Shown here: positions 34,218 through 42,749 of the stretch, in pieces
Layout of the letters: the number at the start of each line of letters is the position of its first letter
How positions within the stretch are numbered: the stretch's first letter is position 1
Assembly: GCA_038872535.1 (NCBI GenBank)
Contig: JAVZJY010000002.1
Span: 31,765 to 95,764, forward strand
DNA from: JASEJA01 sp038872535
GTDB lineage: Archaea; Thermoproteota; Bathyarchaeia; Bathyarchaeales; Bathycorpusculaceae
Length of the DNA: 64,000 nt
Direction of reading: 5' to 3'
Notes under the pieces: model-generated
Seen by the model: the letters and a program-made list of their open reading frames with translations, nothing else
The model's database searches: none
Told to the model about the DNA's origin: nothing
Program-made: the position numbers and the translations under genes

Positions 34218-34841
34218 ATGACGGAAAAACAGGATTTAAAAATTGTTCTACTTCCCATAAACTCTCTAAAACCCCACGAAAAAGGCTCTCCATTCTATTT
34301 GGAACTGCTTAAACAAGAAATCCTTAGAGACGGCTTGCTAAAGTATCCAATAATAGCAGATGAAAAAACTCATGTCATCCTAGACGGAATGCACCGGTGG
34401 CTCGCCTTAAAAAGCCTCGGCTACACACTAATACCAGTCATACTTGTTGATGCCTACCAAAATCCAAAAATACGAGTCGGAAAGAGAAGAATTCACCGTT
34501 ACATAGGCAATCCCGACGAAGAAATGACTATTGATAAGGTTCTCTCAGCAGGACTTAGTGGACGCCTCATGAAGCCACGTTCAACCAGACATTTCTTCTC
34601 CTTTTCAAAATTTCAAAGAATAAATTGTCCCCTTCACTTGTTAAGAAAGCGTAATCCAGAAGATGTTTCCAAATATCTTGCAAAAATGACCCGAGAAGAA
34701 TGCAATTTAGCCATAAAGGAATGGGTTGAGGAAATATCTGAGGAGTTAGAGTTTTTGACGAAGAGAAAGGAAGAAGTGGAGAAAGAAATGGAGGAATTCC
34801 TAAACAGAATCAAAGGTTTAAACTCTTTTCCAATCTCTTAA
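34218..34841 (+). CDS. serK: ParB/Srx-fold serine kinase-like protein (SerK-like)
   Basis: Resembles the archaeal free-serine kinase that makes O-phosphoserine: SLKPHEKGSPFYLELLKQEI near residue 18, PIIADEKTHVILDGMHRWLA near 45 (DGMHR replacing the usual DGHHR), and a C-terminal helical region. ATG 34218 is chosen because it directly follows the trpB2 stop by 10 bases; an upstream in-frame start at 34167 would lie inside trpB2. The long charged C-terminal helix looks like a coiled coil. A ParB-type DNA-binding role is the alternative but less likely. Confidence 0.78.
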   Translation: MTEKQDLKIVLLPINSLKPHEKGSPFYLELLKQEILRDGLLKYPIIADEKTHVILDGMHRWLALKSLGYTLIPVILVDAYQNPKIRVGKRRIHRYIGNPDEEMTIDKVLSAGLSGRLMKPRSTRHFFSFSKFQRINCPLHLLRKRNPEDVSKYLAKMTREECNLAIKEWVEEISEELEFLTKRKEEVEKEMEEFLNRIKGLNSFPIS

Positions 34842-34923
34842 CACCTTAGTTTCGCCAAGCCAAATTGCCAAACACAGAAGTTATTTAACACTAAACAGTA
34901 TACTAACTTGACGGTGAAAACTT

Positions 34924-36027
34924 ATGATTCCAATAAATGCTCCACTGATTGGAAAGGAAGAAATCGAAGCCGTCACAGAAGTTCTGAAAAGCGGCATATT
35001 GACCCACGCCCTCGGCGCTGGACCCATGGTCAAAAAGTTTGAGGAAGCCTTCGCAAAATACGCAGAGACAAAACAGGCCATAGCCGTAAACAGCGGAACG
35101 GCAGCCTTACATTTAGCGATGATTGGGGCTGGAATAAAACCACGAGACGAGGTAATTTTGCCAAGTTTCACTTTTGTGGCAACAGCCGAGGCTATCATCA
35201 TGGTTGGAGCAAAACCAGTCTTTGTAGACATAGACCCAGAAACATACAACATTTCTCCCCAAAAAATTGAAAAGGCAATTACAAAAAAGACAAAAGCCAT
35301 AGTTCCCGTTGACCTTTATGGTTTACCAACTGACATGCAGCCAATAAGGGAAATTGCCGACAAACACGCATTACTAATAATTGAAGACGCAGCCCAAGCC
35401 CACGGCGCAACATACAAAGGCAAACCCGTCGGAAAATTCGCTGATGTTGCATGTTGGAGTTTATACGCAAGCAAAAATATTACGACAGGCGAAGGCGGCA
35501 TAGTAACAACAAACAATGAAGAGATTGCAGAAAAGATTCGCATAATTAGAAGCCATGGAGAACAAGAGAAATACAAATCCACTACGCTTGGCTACAACTA
35601 TCGCATGCCAGAAATAGAAGCAGCCATAGGATGTGCGCAACTTCAAAAACTGCCAAAATTTATAGCCAAACGACGCCAAAATGCCATAAAACTAACGGAA
35701 AAACTTGCAAACACAAAAAATTTACAACTGCCAAAAGAAACAAAAGATTGCAAACACAGCTGGTACCTCTATACTGTTAGGCTAAAGAATGCGAGTGAAA
35801 AAGAAAGAAACAAAATTTTAGAAGAATTGAGGCAAAGGGGAATAGGAGCAGAAGCATACTACGTAAACCCAGTGCACCTCATGCCTTATTACGTAAAATT
35901 TGGAAAGTATAGACTTCCAGAAACAGAGAAAGCCTCAAAACAAGTGTTTTCCTTACCAGTTCACCCAGGCGTCACAACAGAGCAAATAAATTTCATAGGC
36001 GACACAGTTTTACATTTGATAGGATAG
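34924..36027 (+). CDS. DegT/DnrJ/EryC1/StrS family aminotransferase
   Basis: PLP aminotransferase of nucleotide-sugar biosynthesis. The 367-residue protein has the typical N terminus IPINAPLIGKEEIEAVTEVL, NSGTAALHLAM near residue 59, IIEDAAQAHGATYKGKPVG near 155, and the PLP lysine in SLYASKNITTGEGG near 185. The sugar substrate is unknown; no other surface-glycan genes flank it, although a glycosyltransferase lies at 53.5 kb. Confidence 0.88.
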   Translation: MIPINAPLIGKEEIEAVTEVLKSGILTHALGAGPMVKKFEEAFAKYAETKQAIAVNSGTAALHLAMIGAGIKPRDEVILPSFTFVATAEAIIMVGAKPVFVDIDPETYNISPQKIEKAITKKTKAIVPVDLYGLPTDMQPIREIADKHALLIIEDAAQAHGATYKGKPVGKFADVACWSLYASKNITTGEGGIVTTNNEEIAEKIRIIRSHGEQEKYKSTTLGYNYRMPEIEAAIGCAQLQKLPKFIAKRRQNAIKLTEKLANTKNLQLPKETKDCKHSWYLYTVRLKNASEKERNKILEELRQRGIGAEAYYVNPVHLMPYYVKFGKYRLPETEKASKQVFSLPVHPGVTTEQINFIGDTVLHLIG

Positions 36028-36108
36028 GATTGCATGTTAAGGTTTATATGGAATGATTAAGTAGTATTGAACCCACTTGTTAGAGATTCTCACAAGGAGA
36101 AATGTGTT

Positions 36109-37440
36109 ATGGAGAAAGTTAAGGTTATTATAATGGGAGCGGCGGGTAGAGACTTCCACAACTTCAATGTTTACTTCCGAAACAATGACGCCTATGAAGT
36201 TGTCGCCTTCACAGCCACGCAGATTCCTGGCATAGAAGGCAGAAATTACCCCGCAGAGCTTGCAGGTCCAAATTACCCAAAGGGTATACCAATTTATCCA
36301 GAAGAAAGCCTGCCCAAACTAATACGGGAACATGATGTTGACCAAGTTGTTTTCGCCTACAGCGATGTCTCTCATGAATATGTCATGCACAAGGCTTCTA
36401 TTGCATTGGCAAACGGAGCAGACTTCCGCTTAATGGGACCGAAAACGACGATGCTGAAAGCAAAAGTTCCAATAGTTTCAGTTGGTGCTGTCAGAACTGG
36501 TTCCGGAAAAAGCCAAACTTCAAGACAAGTTGCAAAAATTCTCAAAAACAAGGGTTTAAGGGTTGTCGCCATTAGACATCCAATGCCCTACGGCGACTTA
36601 ACAAAGCAGATTTGCCAAAGATTCGCCTCTTACGAAGATTTAGACAAATACGAGTGCACAATCGAAGAAAGAGAAGAATACGAACCCCACATTGACAATG
36701 GCATAATTGTTTACGCAGGCGTTGACTACGAAAAGATTCTACACGAGGCTGAAAAAGAAGCAGACGTCATAGTTTGGGACGGAGGCAACAACGACTTACC
36801 ATTCTACAAACCAGACCTACACATAGTAGTAGCTGACCCGCACAGAGCAGGACACGAACTGACTTATCACCCTGGAGAGGCTAATTTGCGAATGGCAAAT
36901 GTTGTGATAATAAACAAAGTTGACACGGCAGAACCAGAAAACGTGAAAAAGGTTAAAGAAAACGTGAGAAACGTAAATCCAAACGCTATAATATTGGAGG
37001 CAGCTTCACCAGTAACAGCTGACAACCCTGAAAGGATCAAGGGAAAAAGTGCCCTAGTTATCGAGGACGGCCCAACACTGACGCATGGAAACATGCCCTA
37101 TGGAGCTGCAACAATAATGGCGAAAAAGTCTGAAGCAAGCGAAATCGTTGACCCAAGACCATACGCTGTTGGCTCAATAAGGGAAGCTTATAAAAAATAT
37201 GCCCATTTAGGGCCAATCCTCCCCGCTCTGGGTTATGGTGAGAAACAAATAAGCGAGCTAAAGGAAACAATTGATCGAACGCCTTGCGATGTTGTGGTGA
37301 TAGGAACACCCATCGACTTGAGAAGGGTTATGACGCTGAACAAGCCAACAGTACGAGTGAAATATGAACTGCAAGTGTTAGGACCAGTAACGCTTGAACA
37401 AATATTGGAAGAATTTCTTAAAAAAGGTGGAAAATGGTGA
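36109..37440 (+). CDS. Cyclic 2,3-diphosphoglycerate synthetase-like GTPase
   Basis: Start at ATG 36109, with AAGGAG about 9 bases upstream; longer in-frame starts lack this site. Residues 1-130 are a Rossmann-like domain (VKVIIMGAAGRDFHNFNVYF) and residues about 135-300 a P-loop domain with VGAVRTGSGKSQTSRQ. The best-known relatives make cyclic 2,3-diphosphoglycerate, a thermoprotectant; others are unassigned GTPases (COG2403). It overlaps the cyclophilin-like gene by 7 bases. Confidence 0.8.
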   Translation: MEKVKVIIMGAAGRDFHNFNVYFRNNDAYEVVAFTATQIPGIEGRNYPAELAGPNYPKGIPIYPEESLPKLIREHDVDQVVFAYSDVSHEYVMHKASIALANGADFRLMGPKTTMLKAKVPIVSVGAVRTGSGKSQTSRQVAKILKNKGLRVVAIRHPMPYGDLTKQICQRFASYEDLDKYECTIEEREEYEPHIDNGIIVYAGVDYEKILHEAEKEADVIVWDGGNNDLPFYKPDLHIVVADPHRAGHELTYHPGEANLRMANVVIINKVDTAEPENVKKVKENVRNVNPNAIILEAASPVTADNPERIKGKSALVIEDGPTLTHGNMPYGAATIMAKKSEASEIVDPRPYAVGSIREAYKKYAHLGPILPALGYGEKQISELKETIDRTPCDVVVIGTPIDLRRVMTLNKPTVRVKYELQVLGPVTLEQILEEFLKKGGKW

Positions 37441-37820
37441 ACAGTGAAGAACAAGAGATTTCGCGTGTAAAAATAAAATTTATAATTGAAGAACTGGGGG
37501 AAGCGGAAGGAGAGCTCGTACGCTTTTTGGCGCCAAGAACAGTGGACATGATTGTTAGAAAACTTCCAATAGAAGGCAGAGCAGCCTTATGGAAAGAAGA
37601 AGTCTATTTTGAAACACCAATCAAAATGGGAGAAGAAAAAGCAAAAAGCACAGTGGAAAAGGGAACAATAGCCTTTTGGCCCATGGGAAGCGCCATATGC
37701 ATATTCTATGGAGAATCGCAACCCTACAGCCCAGTTAATGTTTTAGGTAAAATTATCACAAACCTTGAATTGTTTGGACAAGTGAAGAGCGGAACAAAAA
37801 TCAGAGTTGAATCTATTTAA
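37434..37820 (+). CDS. Cyclophilin-like fold protein (TM1367-like, COG2164)
   Basis: A 128-residue beta-barrel protein matching the Cyclophil_like family: VRFLAPRTVDMIVRKLPIEG near residue 28 and GTIAFWPMGSAICIFYGESQ near 78. The family lacks proven peptidyl-prolyl isomerase activity. The gene overlaps the GTPase gene upstream by 7 bases, so the two are co-translated. The stop overlaps the convergent unknown gene by 4 bases. Confidence 0.8.
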   Translation: MVNSEEQEISRVKIKFIIEELGEAEGELVRFLAPRTVDMIVRKLPIEGRAALWKEEVYFETPIKMGEEKAKSTVEKGTIAFWPMGSAICIFYGESQPYSPVNVLGKIITNLELFGQVKSGTKIRVESI

Positions 37821-38320
37821 TAAACTAGGAAACTTTCACTCCAAAATTTTAGAAGCCTCTCACACTCATTCTTAACATCTTCTCTTCGGCTTCTCTCCTT
37901 CAATTTTTTAAGAAATTCCATGCGCACTTCAACAGAGCGTTTCTCAGCCATACCACCATAGTAAAGTTTACCCTCAAGATACTCTTGCATATGATGCGCC
38001 TTCTGCACAAACAAACTAGCAGCATCAACAGGGTTTTCAACAGCATACCTATTCGCCCAAATAGACGCTTCAGACTCCCGAAGCTGTGTTAAACCATCAA
38101 TCTCCACTATGCAGCGAATATACGTCCTTAAAAAGTCATAGTAACCAGCCGTTTTAACAAGTTTAAGGGCTTGGCGCACTTTTTCCTTAAAAGCCGTGTT
38201 CCCCTTAATTTTTAAACGATGCTTAAAGCCCTTATCAACAAGTTCTCTTGCTTTTTTAACCTCACCATGAGTGTATACTCGTTCTGGAAACTTTTCCATC
38301 GAAATTCTAAACTCCAACAC
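37817..38320 (-). CDS. Hypothetical archaeal protein, 167 aa, helical
   Basis: I do not recognise the family. The protein is strongly helical and charged, with HGEVKKARELVDKGFKHRLK near residue 18 and YYGGMAEKRSVEVRMEFLKK near 120. A single Cys occurs in each half and no catalytic motif is obvious. It is convergent with the cyclophilin-like gene and lies upstream of S25e on the same strand. Retained as real because the frame is long, well-formed and fits between genes with only a 4-base overlap. Confidence 0.65.
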   Translation of the reverse strand: MLEFRISMEKFPERVYTHGEVKKARELVDKGFKHRLKIKGNTAFKEKVRQALKLVKTAGYYDFLRTYIRCIVEIDGLTQLRESEASIWANRYAVENPVDAASLFVQKAHHMQEYLEGKLYYGGMAEKRSVEVRMEFLKKLKERSRREDVKNECERLLKFWSESFLVY

Positions 38321-38359
38321 ATGCTAATCAAACAGAAAAGAGAGAAATACACTGGAAGC

Positions 38360-38680
38360 TTAGTCTATCGCCTTGTATATTTTGATGTTATGACTTCCAG
38401 AGACCAGTTGAATTACGCCCTCTTCTTCTAACTGTTCTAAGAAATCTTTTGCGGCGCTTATTCGCAAGTTGAACCGCGAAGCAACAGCATAAGGCGTTAA
38501 AACGTTCATTTTCTTTAATTCGCCAATAATTTTTTCGTTTTTTGGGTCTGGCGGAACTATTGTTGAAGGCTTCTTTTCTTTGGGTGCGGCCGTCTTTTCC
38601 TTTTTCTTTTTCTCTTCTTCATCTTTCTTAAGCTGCATACGCTCCATTTGCTTTAAGCTAAGCTTCTTTTTGCCACCCAT
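38360..38680 (-). CDS. rps25e: 30S ribosomal protein S25e
   Basis: Ribosomal protein shared by eukaryotes and TACK/Asgard archaea. The 106-residue protein has a very basic Lys-rich N-terminal tail (about 45 residues) and a winged-helix core with VLTPYAVASRFNLRISAAKD and a C-terminal LVSGSHNIKIY. The start at 38680 gives MGGKKKLSLK. It lies between an unknown gene and tes on the minus strand. Confidence 0.92.
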   Translation of the reverse strand: MGGKKKLSLKQMERMQLKKDEEEKKKKEKTAAPKEKKPSTIVPPDPKNEKIIGELKKMNVLTPYAVASRFNLRISAAKDFLEQLEEEGVIQLVSGSHNIKIYKAID

Positions 38681-38736
38681 TCCTATCAGCTTCCATCAAC
38701 TGAAAGAGTTCTCGTAGTTCTTTAGGCTTTCTACGC

Positions 38737-40227
38737 TTAAGCGTACTGGGTTATTTCAACCTTATGCCTATTCTGCCAATCTTTAATCGACATTCCAAGT
38801 TTCTTCTCAATTTCTGGACGGTGAATGGAATTCATTGTGCAGAAGGGAATTATGCGTCCGTCTGGAATTGCATAATGGATTACGCAACGTTGGACTCGTT
38901 CTAAATCAAAGTTATATGGATCCATAAAATGCATTGCAGAAAGCAGTATAGATTTTCTTTGTAAATCACCTAAAGCTTCGTAGCTTCCTTCCTTGAGCAC
39001 TCCCCAAACATGCTTTCTTAAGAAACTGAATTTTATGTGACGCAAAGCTCCAACCAAGCGCAGTTTTGCCTTATTTTTGTTTCCCTTTGAAGCGTCCTCA
39101 TATACTTTCTGCATTGTTTTAATGAAATTGTCCACGTTTCCATAACGGGTTATTGGTACAATTTCGCCGTTTTCAACAAATATGTATGTTGCCATCCCAC
39201 AGTGTGGATGCGCAGTGAACTCCACATATCTTTTGCCTTTTAAGGCTCCAACGGCTTTTGAAACAGGCACAACTGTTGGCACTGGATAGAAGTCTGACAT
39301 TTTTATTTTGCCGTTCGTTTGTTCCTGCACCAACCGCATGAAATCTGGGATTGTTATGCGCATTTTCTCCCGCTCTGTTTGGGGAAGCCTTCCACAAAGG
39401 GAGACGGGTTGAACATTTATGCACCGCACAACATCGAAGTTTTGCACTGCAAAACGTATAATGTCACCAAGTTGATTGTCATTTACGCCTTTAATTAGTG
39501 TGACGACCAAAACTATGCTGTCAATTTCGGCTTTGCGGCAATTTTCAATAGCCTTCATTTTAATGTCCAACAAGTCTATTCCACGAATAAACTTGTAAAC
39601 ATCAGACGTTAACCCGTCAAACTGCAGATAAACCGTACTCATTCCAGCTTCTTTCAAGCCTTTACAATAATCAACGCTTTGGGCAAGTCGAAGCCCATTC
39701 GTATTAACTTCAACATGGCGAAAACCAAGCTCCTTAGCCATTCGAATAAGTTCGAAAAGGTCATTACGCACGGTTGGTTCGCCACCAGAAAACTGAAGAG
39801 CAGTGGCAGGTACAGGGTCATTCTTGCGCAAATTTTCCAACATGCCTCGAATTTCTTCTTTTGTCGGTTCGTAAACGTATCCTGCAGCTGCAGCGTTGGC
39901 AAAACAGACAGGACACTTAAGGTTACATCGGTTTGTAACATCAATTATTGCTAGAGCCGTGTGGGATTTGTGTTGGGGGCATATGCCACAGTCGTATGGA
40001 CAGCCGTTAACAGTTTTTGTTCTCGGATTGTTTAAGCCCTCGCCGTCATATCTGAATTTTTCAGCTCGCAGATACTGTTCATAGTCAGACCAGTAAACTT
40101 CTTGGAAAAAGCCGTGTTGTGGGCATTCTTTTTTTATGTAAACTTTGCCGTCTTCTTCAAAGATTGTAGCCTTTAATACTTTTAGGCATTCTGGGCACAA
40201 ACTTTCTGTTTCTTTAATGAATTTCAT
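38737..40227 (-). CDS. tes: Radical SAM protein, tetraether lipid synthase-like (Tes, COG1964)
   Basis: Tes joins two archaeol tails through C-C bonds to make GDGT membrane lipids. The 496-residue protein matches the MJ0619-like family: N-terminal cysteines (LCPECLKVL, ECPQHGF), CPYDCGICPQH near residue 74, the radical SAM cluster CNLKCPVCF (CX3CX2C) near 100, and the SAM-binding GGEPTVR. The C-terminal part has a further cysteine-containing region (HPHCGM). It is divergent from a TrmB-family regulator, 94 bases start to start. Other radical SAM methylases remain possible. Confidence 0.85.
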   Translation of the reverse strand: MKFIKETESLCPECLKVLKATIFEEDGKVYIKKECPQHGFFQEVYWSDYEQYLRAEKFRYDGEGLNNPRTKTVNGCPYDCGICPQHKSHTALAIIDVTNRCNLKCPVCFANAAAAGYVYEPTKEEIRGMLENLRKNDPVPATALQFSGGEPTVRNDLFELIRMAKELGFRHVEVNTNGLRLAQSVDYCKGLKEAGMSTVYLQFDGLTSDVYKFIRGIDLLDIKMKAIENCRKAEIDSIVLVVTLIKGVNDNQLGDIIRFAVQNFDVVRCINVQPVSLCGRLPQTEREKMRITIPDFMRLVQEQTNGKIKMSDFYPVPTVVPVSKAVGALKGKRYVEFTAHPHCGMATYIFVENGEIVPITRYGNVDNFIKTMQKVYEDASKGNKNKAKLRLVGALRHIKFSFLRKHVWGVLKEGSYEALGDLQRKSILLSAMHFMDPYNFDLERVQRCVIHYAIPDGRIIPFCTMNSIHRPEIEKKLGMSIKDWQNRHKVEITQYA

Positions 40228-40272
40228 GTGTCCACCGCATTTTTAATTGATGTTTTGAAGATTTTAAGGAAG

Positions 40273-40282
40273 GATATAATAA
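40273..40282 (+). promoter_or_regulatory. TATA box for the TrmB-family gene
   Basis: GATATAATAA lies about 40-49 bases upstream of the chosen start at 40322, which puts the expected transcription start near 40303-40307. This argues against the in-frame GTG at 40304 and for a start at 40322 or 40328. It lies in the 76-base region shared with tes. Confidence 0.45.
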
Positions 40283-40321
40283 GGTTTCCAAACTTTTCAT
40301 AAGGTGATTGAGGGGTTCAAG

Positions 40322-41077
40322 TTGCAAATGAGTGGGGATAGTAAACAGATTTTACGGGAAATGGGGTTAAACACATACGAGGTTGAAGCCTATTTTGCTC
40401 TATTGGAAGGTGGACAAATGACAGCCATGGAAATAAGCAAGAAGACAAAAGTGCCCTACTCAAAAATCTATGAAGTTCTAAACGCTCTCAAAGAAAAGGG
40501 ATGGATTAAAATTGTAGAAAGCCGCCCAAACAAATACTACCCATTACCACCCCTCGAAGCCTTAGCGGCGGCAAAAATTAAACTTGAAGACAAATATAAA
40601 AGTTGGGAACAAACAATCGCCAGCGAATTACAACCATTATATGAGAAAAGAGAGCTTGTGGAACATCCAGACATACTAATATTACACGGTCAACAAGCAG
40701 TTATAGCCAAGCTCGAAGAAACCATAAGAAAAGCCGCAAAAGAAATAATGATAGCCGCACCAAAATTCGCCAAAAACACACCTGCCTTAACAACTCTTTC
40801 CTTGGAAACACTTCAGAAAGCGCACTTGAACATCAAACTTATGGTTGCTGGAAAACCAGAAGAATGGAAGAACTTTAAAAAGTTTAAGGGCTTAGCCGAA
40901 TTGCGAGTCAGAGACAAAATGTTTGGCGGCGGAATAATTGTGGATGGAAAAGAGGCTATGTTATTTTTAGGCGAGGAAAAACCAAGCCTCGTGATATGGA
41001 GCAACCATATTGGTTTAGTGCAGTTTGCAAGAGATTATTTCCAGTTTCTATGGGATTCTTCACAGAGCCTATTATGA
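40322..41077 (+). CDS. TrmB-family transcriptional regulator
   Basis: The N-terminal winged helix is typical of TrmB: MGLNTYEVEAYFALLEGGQM, then MEISKKTKVPYSKIYEVLNA. The C-terminal part is the phospholipase D-like TrmB domain with IMIAAPKFAKN and a GGGIIVDGKEAMLFLGEE strand. TTG 40322 (GAGGGG six bases upstream) or ATG 40328 are the likely starts. TrmB proteins usually sense sugars; here the divergent neighbour is tes, so lipid metabolism is a candidate target (inference). Confidence 0.85.
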   Translation: MQMSGDSKQILREMGLNTYEVEAYFALLEGGQMTAMEISKKTKVPYSKIYEVLNALKEKGWIKIVESRPNKYYPLPPLEALAAAKIKLEDKYKSWEQTIASELQPLYEKRELVEHPDILILHGQQAVIAKLEETIRKAAKEIMIAAPKFAKNTPALTTLSLETLQKAHLNIKLMVAGKPEEWKNFKKFKGLAELRVRDKMFGGGIIVDGKEAMLFLGEEKPSLVIWSNHIGLVQFARDYFQFLWDSSQSLL

Positions 41078-41121
41078 AATGAGTTTTAGACTTTGAAAAA
41101 GAAAAGAGATGCTTGTAAAAG

Positions 41122-41343
41122 TTATCGACTCATAACTTTTTTAGCAGCAATTTCGATATCTTCTGCTTTTATGGTTTTTCTTCCAGCATGCATTGCAAAA
41201 TCTAAGGCTTCTTTGGCGATTTTCACGCCGATTTCTTCCAATGCTTTGGCAAGTTCCTTAGCTGCTGCTTCGCTTACTCTGTCAGCTCCAGCCTTTTTAC
41301 ATATCCTATGCATTGGAGCCACAGCTAATTCTAAATCAGCCAT
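41122..41343 (-). CDS. Archaeal histone
   Basis: A 73-residue HMf-like histone fold with no tails: LAVAPMHRICKKAGADRVSE, then a long middle helix and AMHAGRKTIKAEDIEIAAKK. The RKT and RVS loop residues that contact DNA are present. ATG 41343 is the start: GGAGG lies 7 bases upstream (plus-strand 41351-41355); an in-frame GTG at 41349 would overlap that spacing. A TATA-like GATTTAAAT on the minus strand lies near 41371-41380. It wraps DNA into nucleosome-like particles. Confidence 0.94.
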   Translation of the reverse strand: MADLELAVAPMHRICKKAGADRVSEAAAKELAKALEEIGVKIAKEALDFAMHAGRKTIKAEDIEIAAKKVMSR

Positions 41344-41498
41344 AAACACTCCTCCGTAGCCTCTTTTTCTATTTAAATCGGTATTTAACGTTTATTGTTC
41401 CTTATTTTCTGAAAACAAAGCAGCATGGAAATTTCTCTGAAGGAAAAGGAAATTTTAAAAGTGAAATTTGAACACTCTAATAAAGCCGCGGATTCCAA

Positions 41499-42278
41499 AT
41501 GAAGTTCGTGGACTGCCACATTCACCTCTCAGACGAGGAATATTCAGAACACATCAATGAGGTTATAGCTGAGGCTAAACGCTCAAATGTTGTTGCTTTA
41601 GTCTCAAATTCCATGAACTTAGAAACAAGCATTAGAAGCCTCAAACTTGCTGAACAATATGGCGGGATGGTTTATGCTGCATTGGGCATTCACCCATGGA
41701 GTGTGAATGACCTAACAGAAAGTGAACTTCAAAAAATAATGGAATTAATTTGTGAACAAAGAAACAATAATGCGTTGATTGCCATTGGAGAGGTGGGGTT
41801 AGACTATAAGTACGCAAAAATATGGGATAAACAGCTAATGGTTTTTAACGAAATGCTACATCTAGCTGAAAAACTTGACTTGCCAGTTATAATCCATTCC
41901 CGTGGCACAACAACGCAGATAGTCGAAATGCTCCCATCCTACAAAATTAAGAAAGTCTTGTTGCATTGGTTCAGCAATCCAATCAGTCTATTGACTAAAG
42001 TTGTGGAGAATGGATATTACATCACAGAAGGCCCACCCACTGCTTACTCCAACGGTATACGTGAGGTTGTCAGAAAAATCCCATTAACTAATTTGTTGAC
42101 GGAAACTGATGGTCCAGTGCGTTATTTTAAACAACCTTTCAACGGTCGAATTCCAATGCCCGCTTTCATCCCGACAGTGGTTAAAGCAATATCTGAAGTT
42201 AAAAATATGGAAGTGGCGATTGTCGCTGAGCAAATGATAAAAAACTTTGAAGATTTTTTCAAAGTAAAATTGAACTGA
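41499..42278 (+). CDS. TatD-family metal-dependent hydrolase
   Basis: Amidohydrolase-fold DNase-like protein of 259 residues. Metal ligands are seen at DCHIHLS near residue 5, GEVGLDY near 95, IIHSRG near 130, LHWF near 155 and TETDGPV near 205. It stands alone on the plus strand, divergent from the histone gene. TatD members act in DNA repair or tRNA processing; the substrate here is not assigned. Confidence 0.87.
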   Translation: MKFVDCHIHLSDEEYSEHINEVIAEAKRSNVVALVSNSMNLETSIRSLKLAEQYGGMVYAALGIHPWSVNDLTESELQKIMELICEQRNNNALIAIGEVGLDYKYAKIWDKQLMVFNEMLHLAEKLDLPVIIHSRGTTTQIVEMLPSYKIKKVLLHWFSNPISLLTKVVENGYYITEGPPTAYSNGIREVVRKIPLTNLLTETDGPVRYFKQPFNGRIPMPAFIPTVVKAISEVKNMEVAIVAEQMIKNFEDFFKVKLN

Positions 42279-42313
42279 AAAACTTCATCATGTGCTAAAT
42301 TTATGGTGTCTCC

Positions 42314-42378
42314 CAGAAATATCGTCGTGCTTCGTAAACCAACGTAATAATTGGAGTGTTTGAATCACTTCATTTCTG
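42314..42378 (+). repeat. Inverted repeat with internal hairpin upstream of rps17e
   Basis: CAGAAAT at 42314-42320 pairs perfectly with ATTTCTG at 42372-42378. Just inside the right arm is a second hairpin, GAGTG-TTTGAAT-CACTT. The whole 202-base interval 42279-42480 has no gene. The layout recalls a tRNA acceptor and T arm, but no D arm fits, so it is listed only as a possible RNA structure, perhaps a leader of the S17e transcript. Confidence 0.3.
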
Positions 42379-42480
42379 AGTTAGGTTGAGAAAGGTTAAA
42401 TTGTCCTTCTCTTTAATGAAGGTTTACTTCAGTGTATGTTTACATGCGAGGATAATGGTGAGCTTGGGGGAAACTAAAAG

Positions 42481-42705
42481 TTGGGAAATGTGCGAACAGA
42501 ACAGATTAAACGATTAGCCAAGGAACTTATTCGACGGTTTCCTGACAAATTCTCTAACAATTTTGAAAACAACAAACGCATGGTTGATATGCTGACAAAA
42601 GGGGCAACTACAAAAGTGAGAAATCAGATTGCAGGATACATAACCCACGCTTTCGCTGGAACACAAGCAGCGCCTTCCTCAAACGAAACTTCAGAAGAAG
42701 AGTAA
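42481..42705 (+). CDS. rps17e: 30S ribosomal protein S17e
   Basis: The 74-residue product matches S17e: GNVRTEQIKRLAKELIRRFP at the start and NQIAGYITHAFAG near residue 48, followed by an acidic tail. The start is TTG 42481 directly at GNVR; a GGGGGAA lies about 12 bases upstream. It heads a short plus-strand pair with an unknown gene 44 bases downstream. Confidence 0.93.
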   Translation: MGNVRTEQIKRLAKELIRRFPDKFSNNFENNKRMVDMLTKGATTKVRNQIAGYITHAFAGTQAAPSSNETSEEE

Positions 42706-42749
42706 CCTTATAAAACACTTTCAATCCTTTTAAGAAACACAAGGAGAAA

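Noticed and set aside
34218..34841. Chromosome-partitioning ParB protein
   Set aside because: No HTH DNA-binding domain of ParB type follows, and the DGMHR motif and length fit the serine-kinase branch better; there is no parA or parS-like site nearby.
42283..42289. C/D-box RNA on the minus strand (ATGATGA)
   Set aside because: No matching D box (CTGA) at a suitable distance; one chance C-box-like match at the intergenic edge after tatD.
42314..42378. Possible tRNA (acceptor-like pairing and T-arm-like hairpin)
   Set aside because: The region between the arms is about nine bases too short, no D arm or anticodon arm can be folded, and the loop reads TTTGAAT rather than the conserved T-loop sequence.
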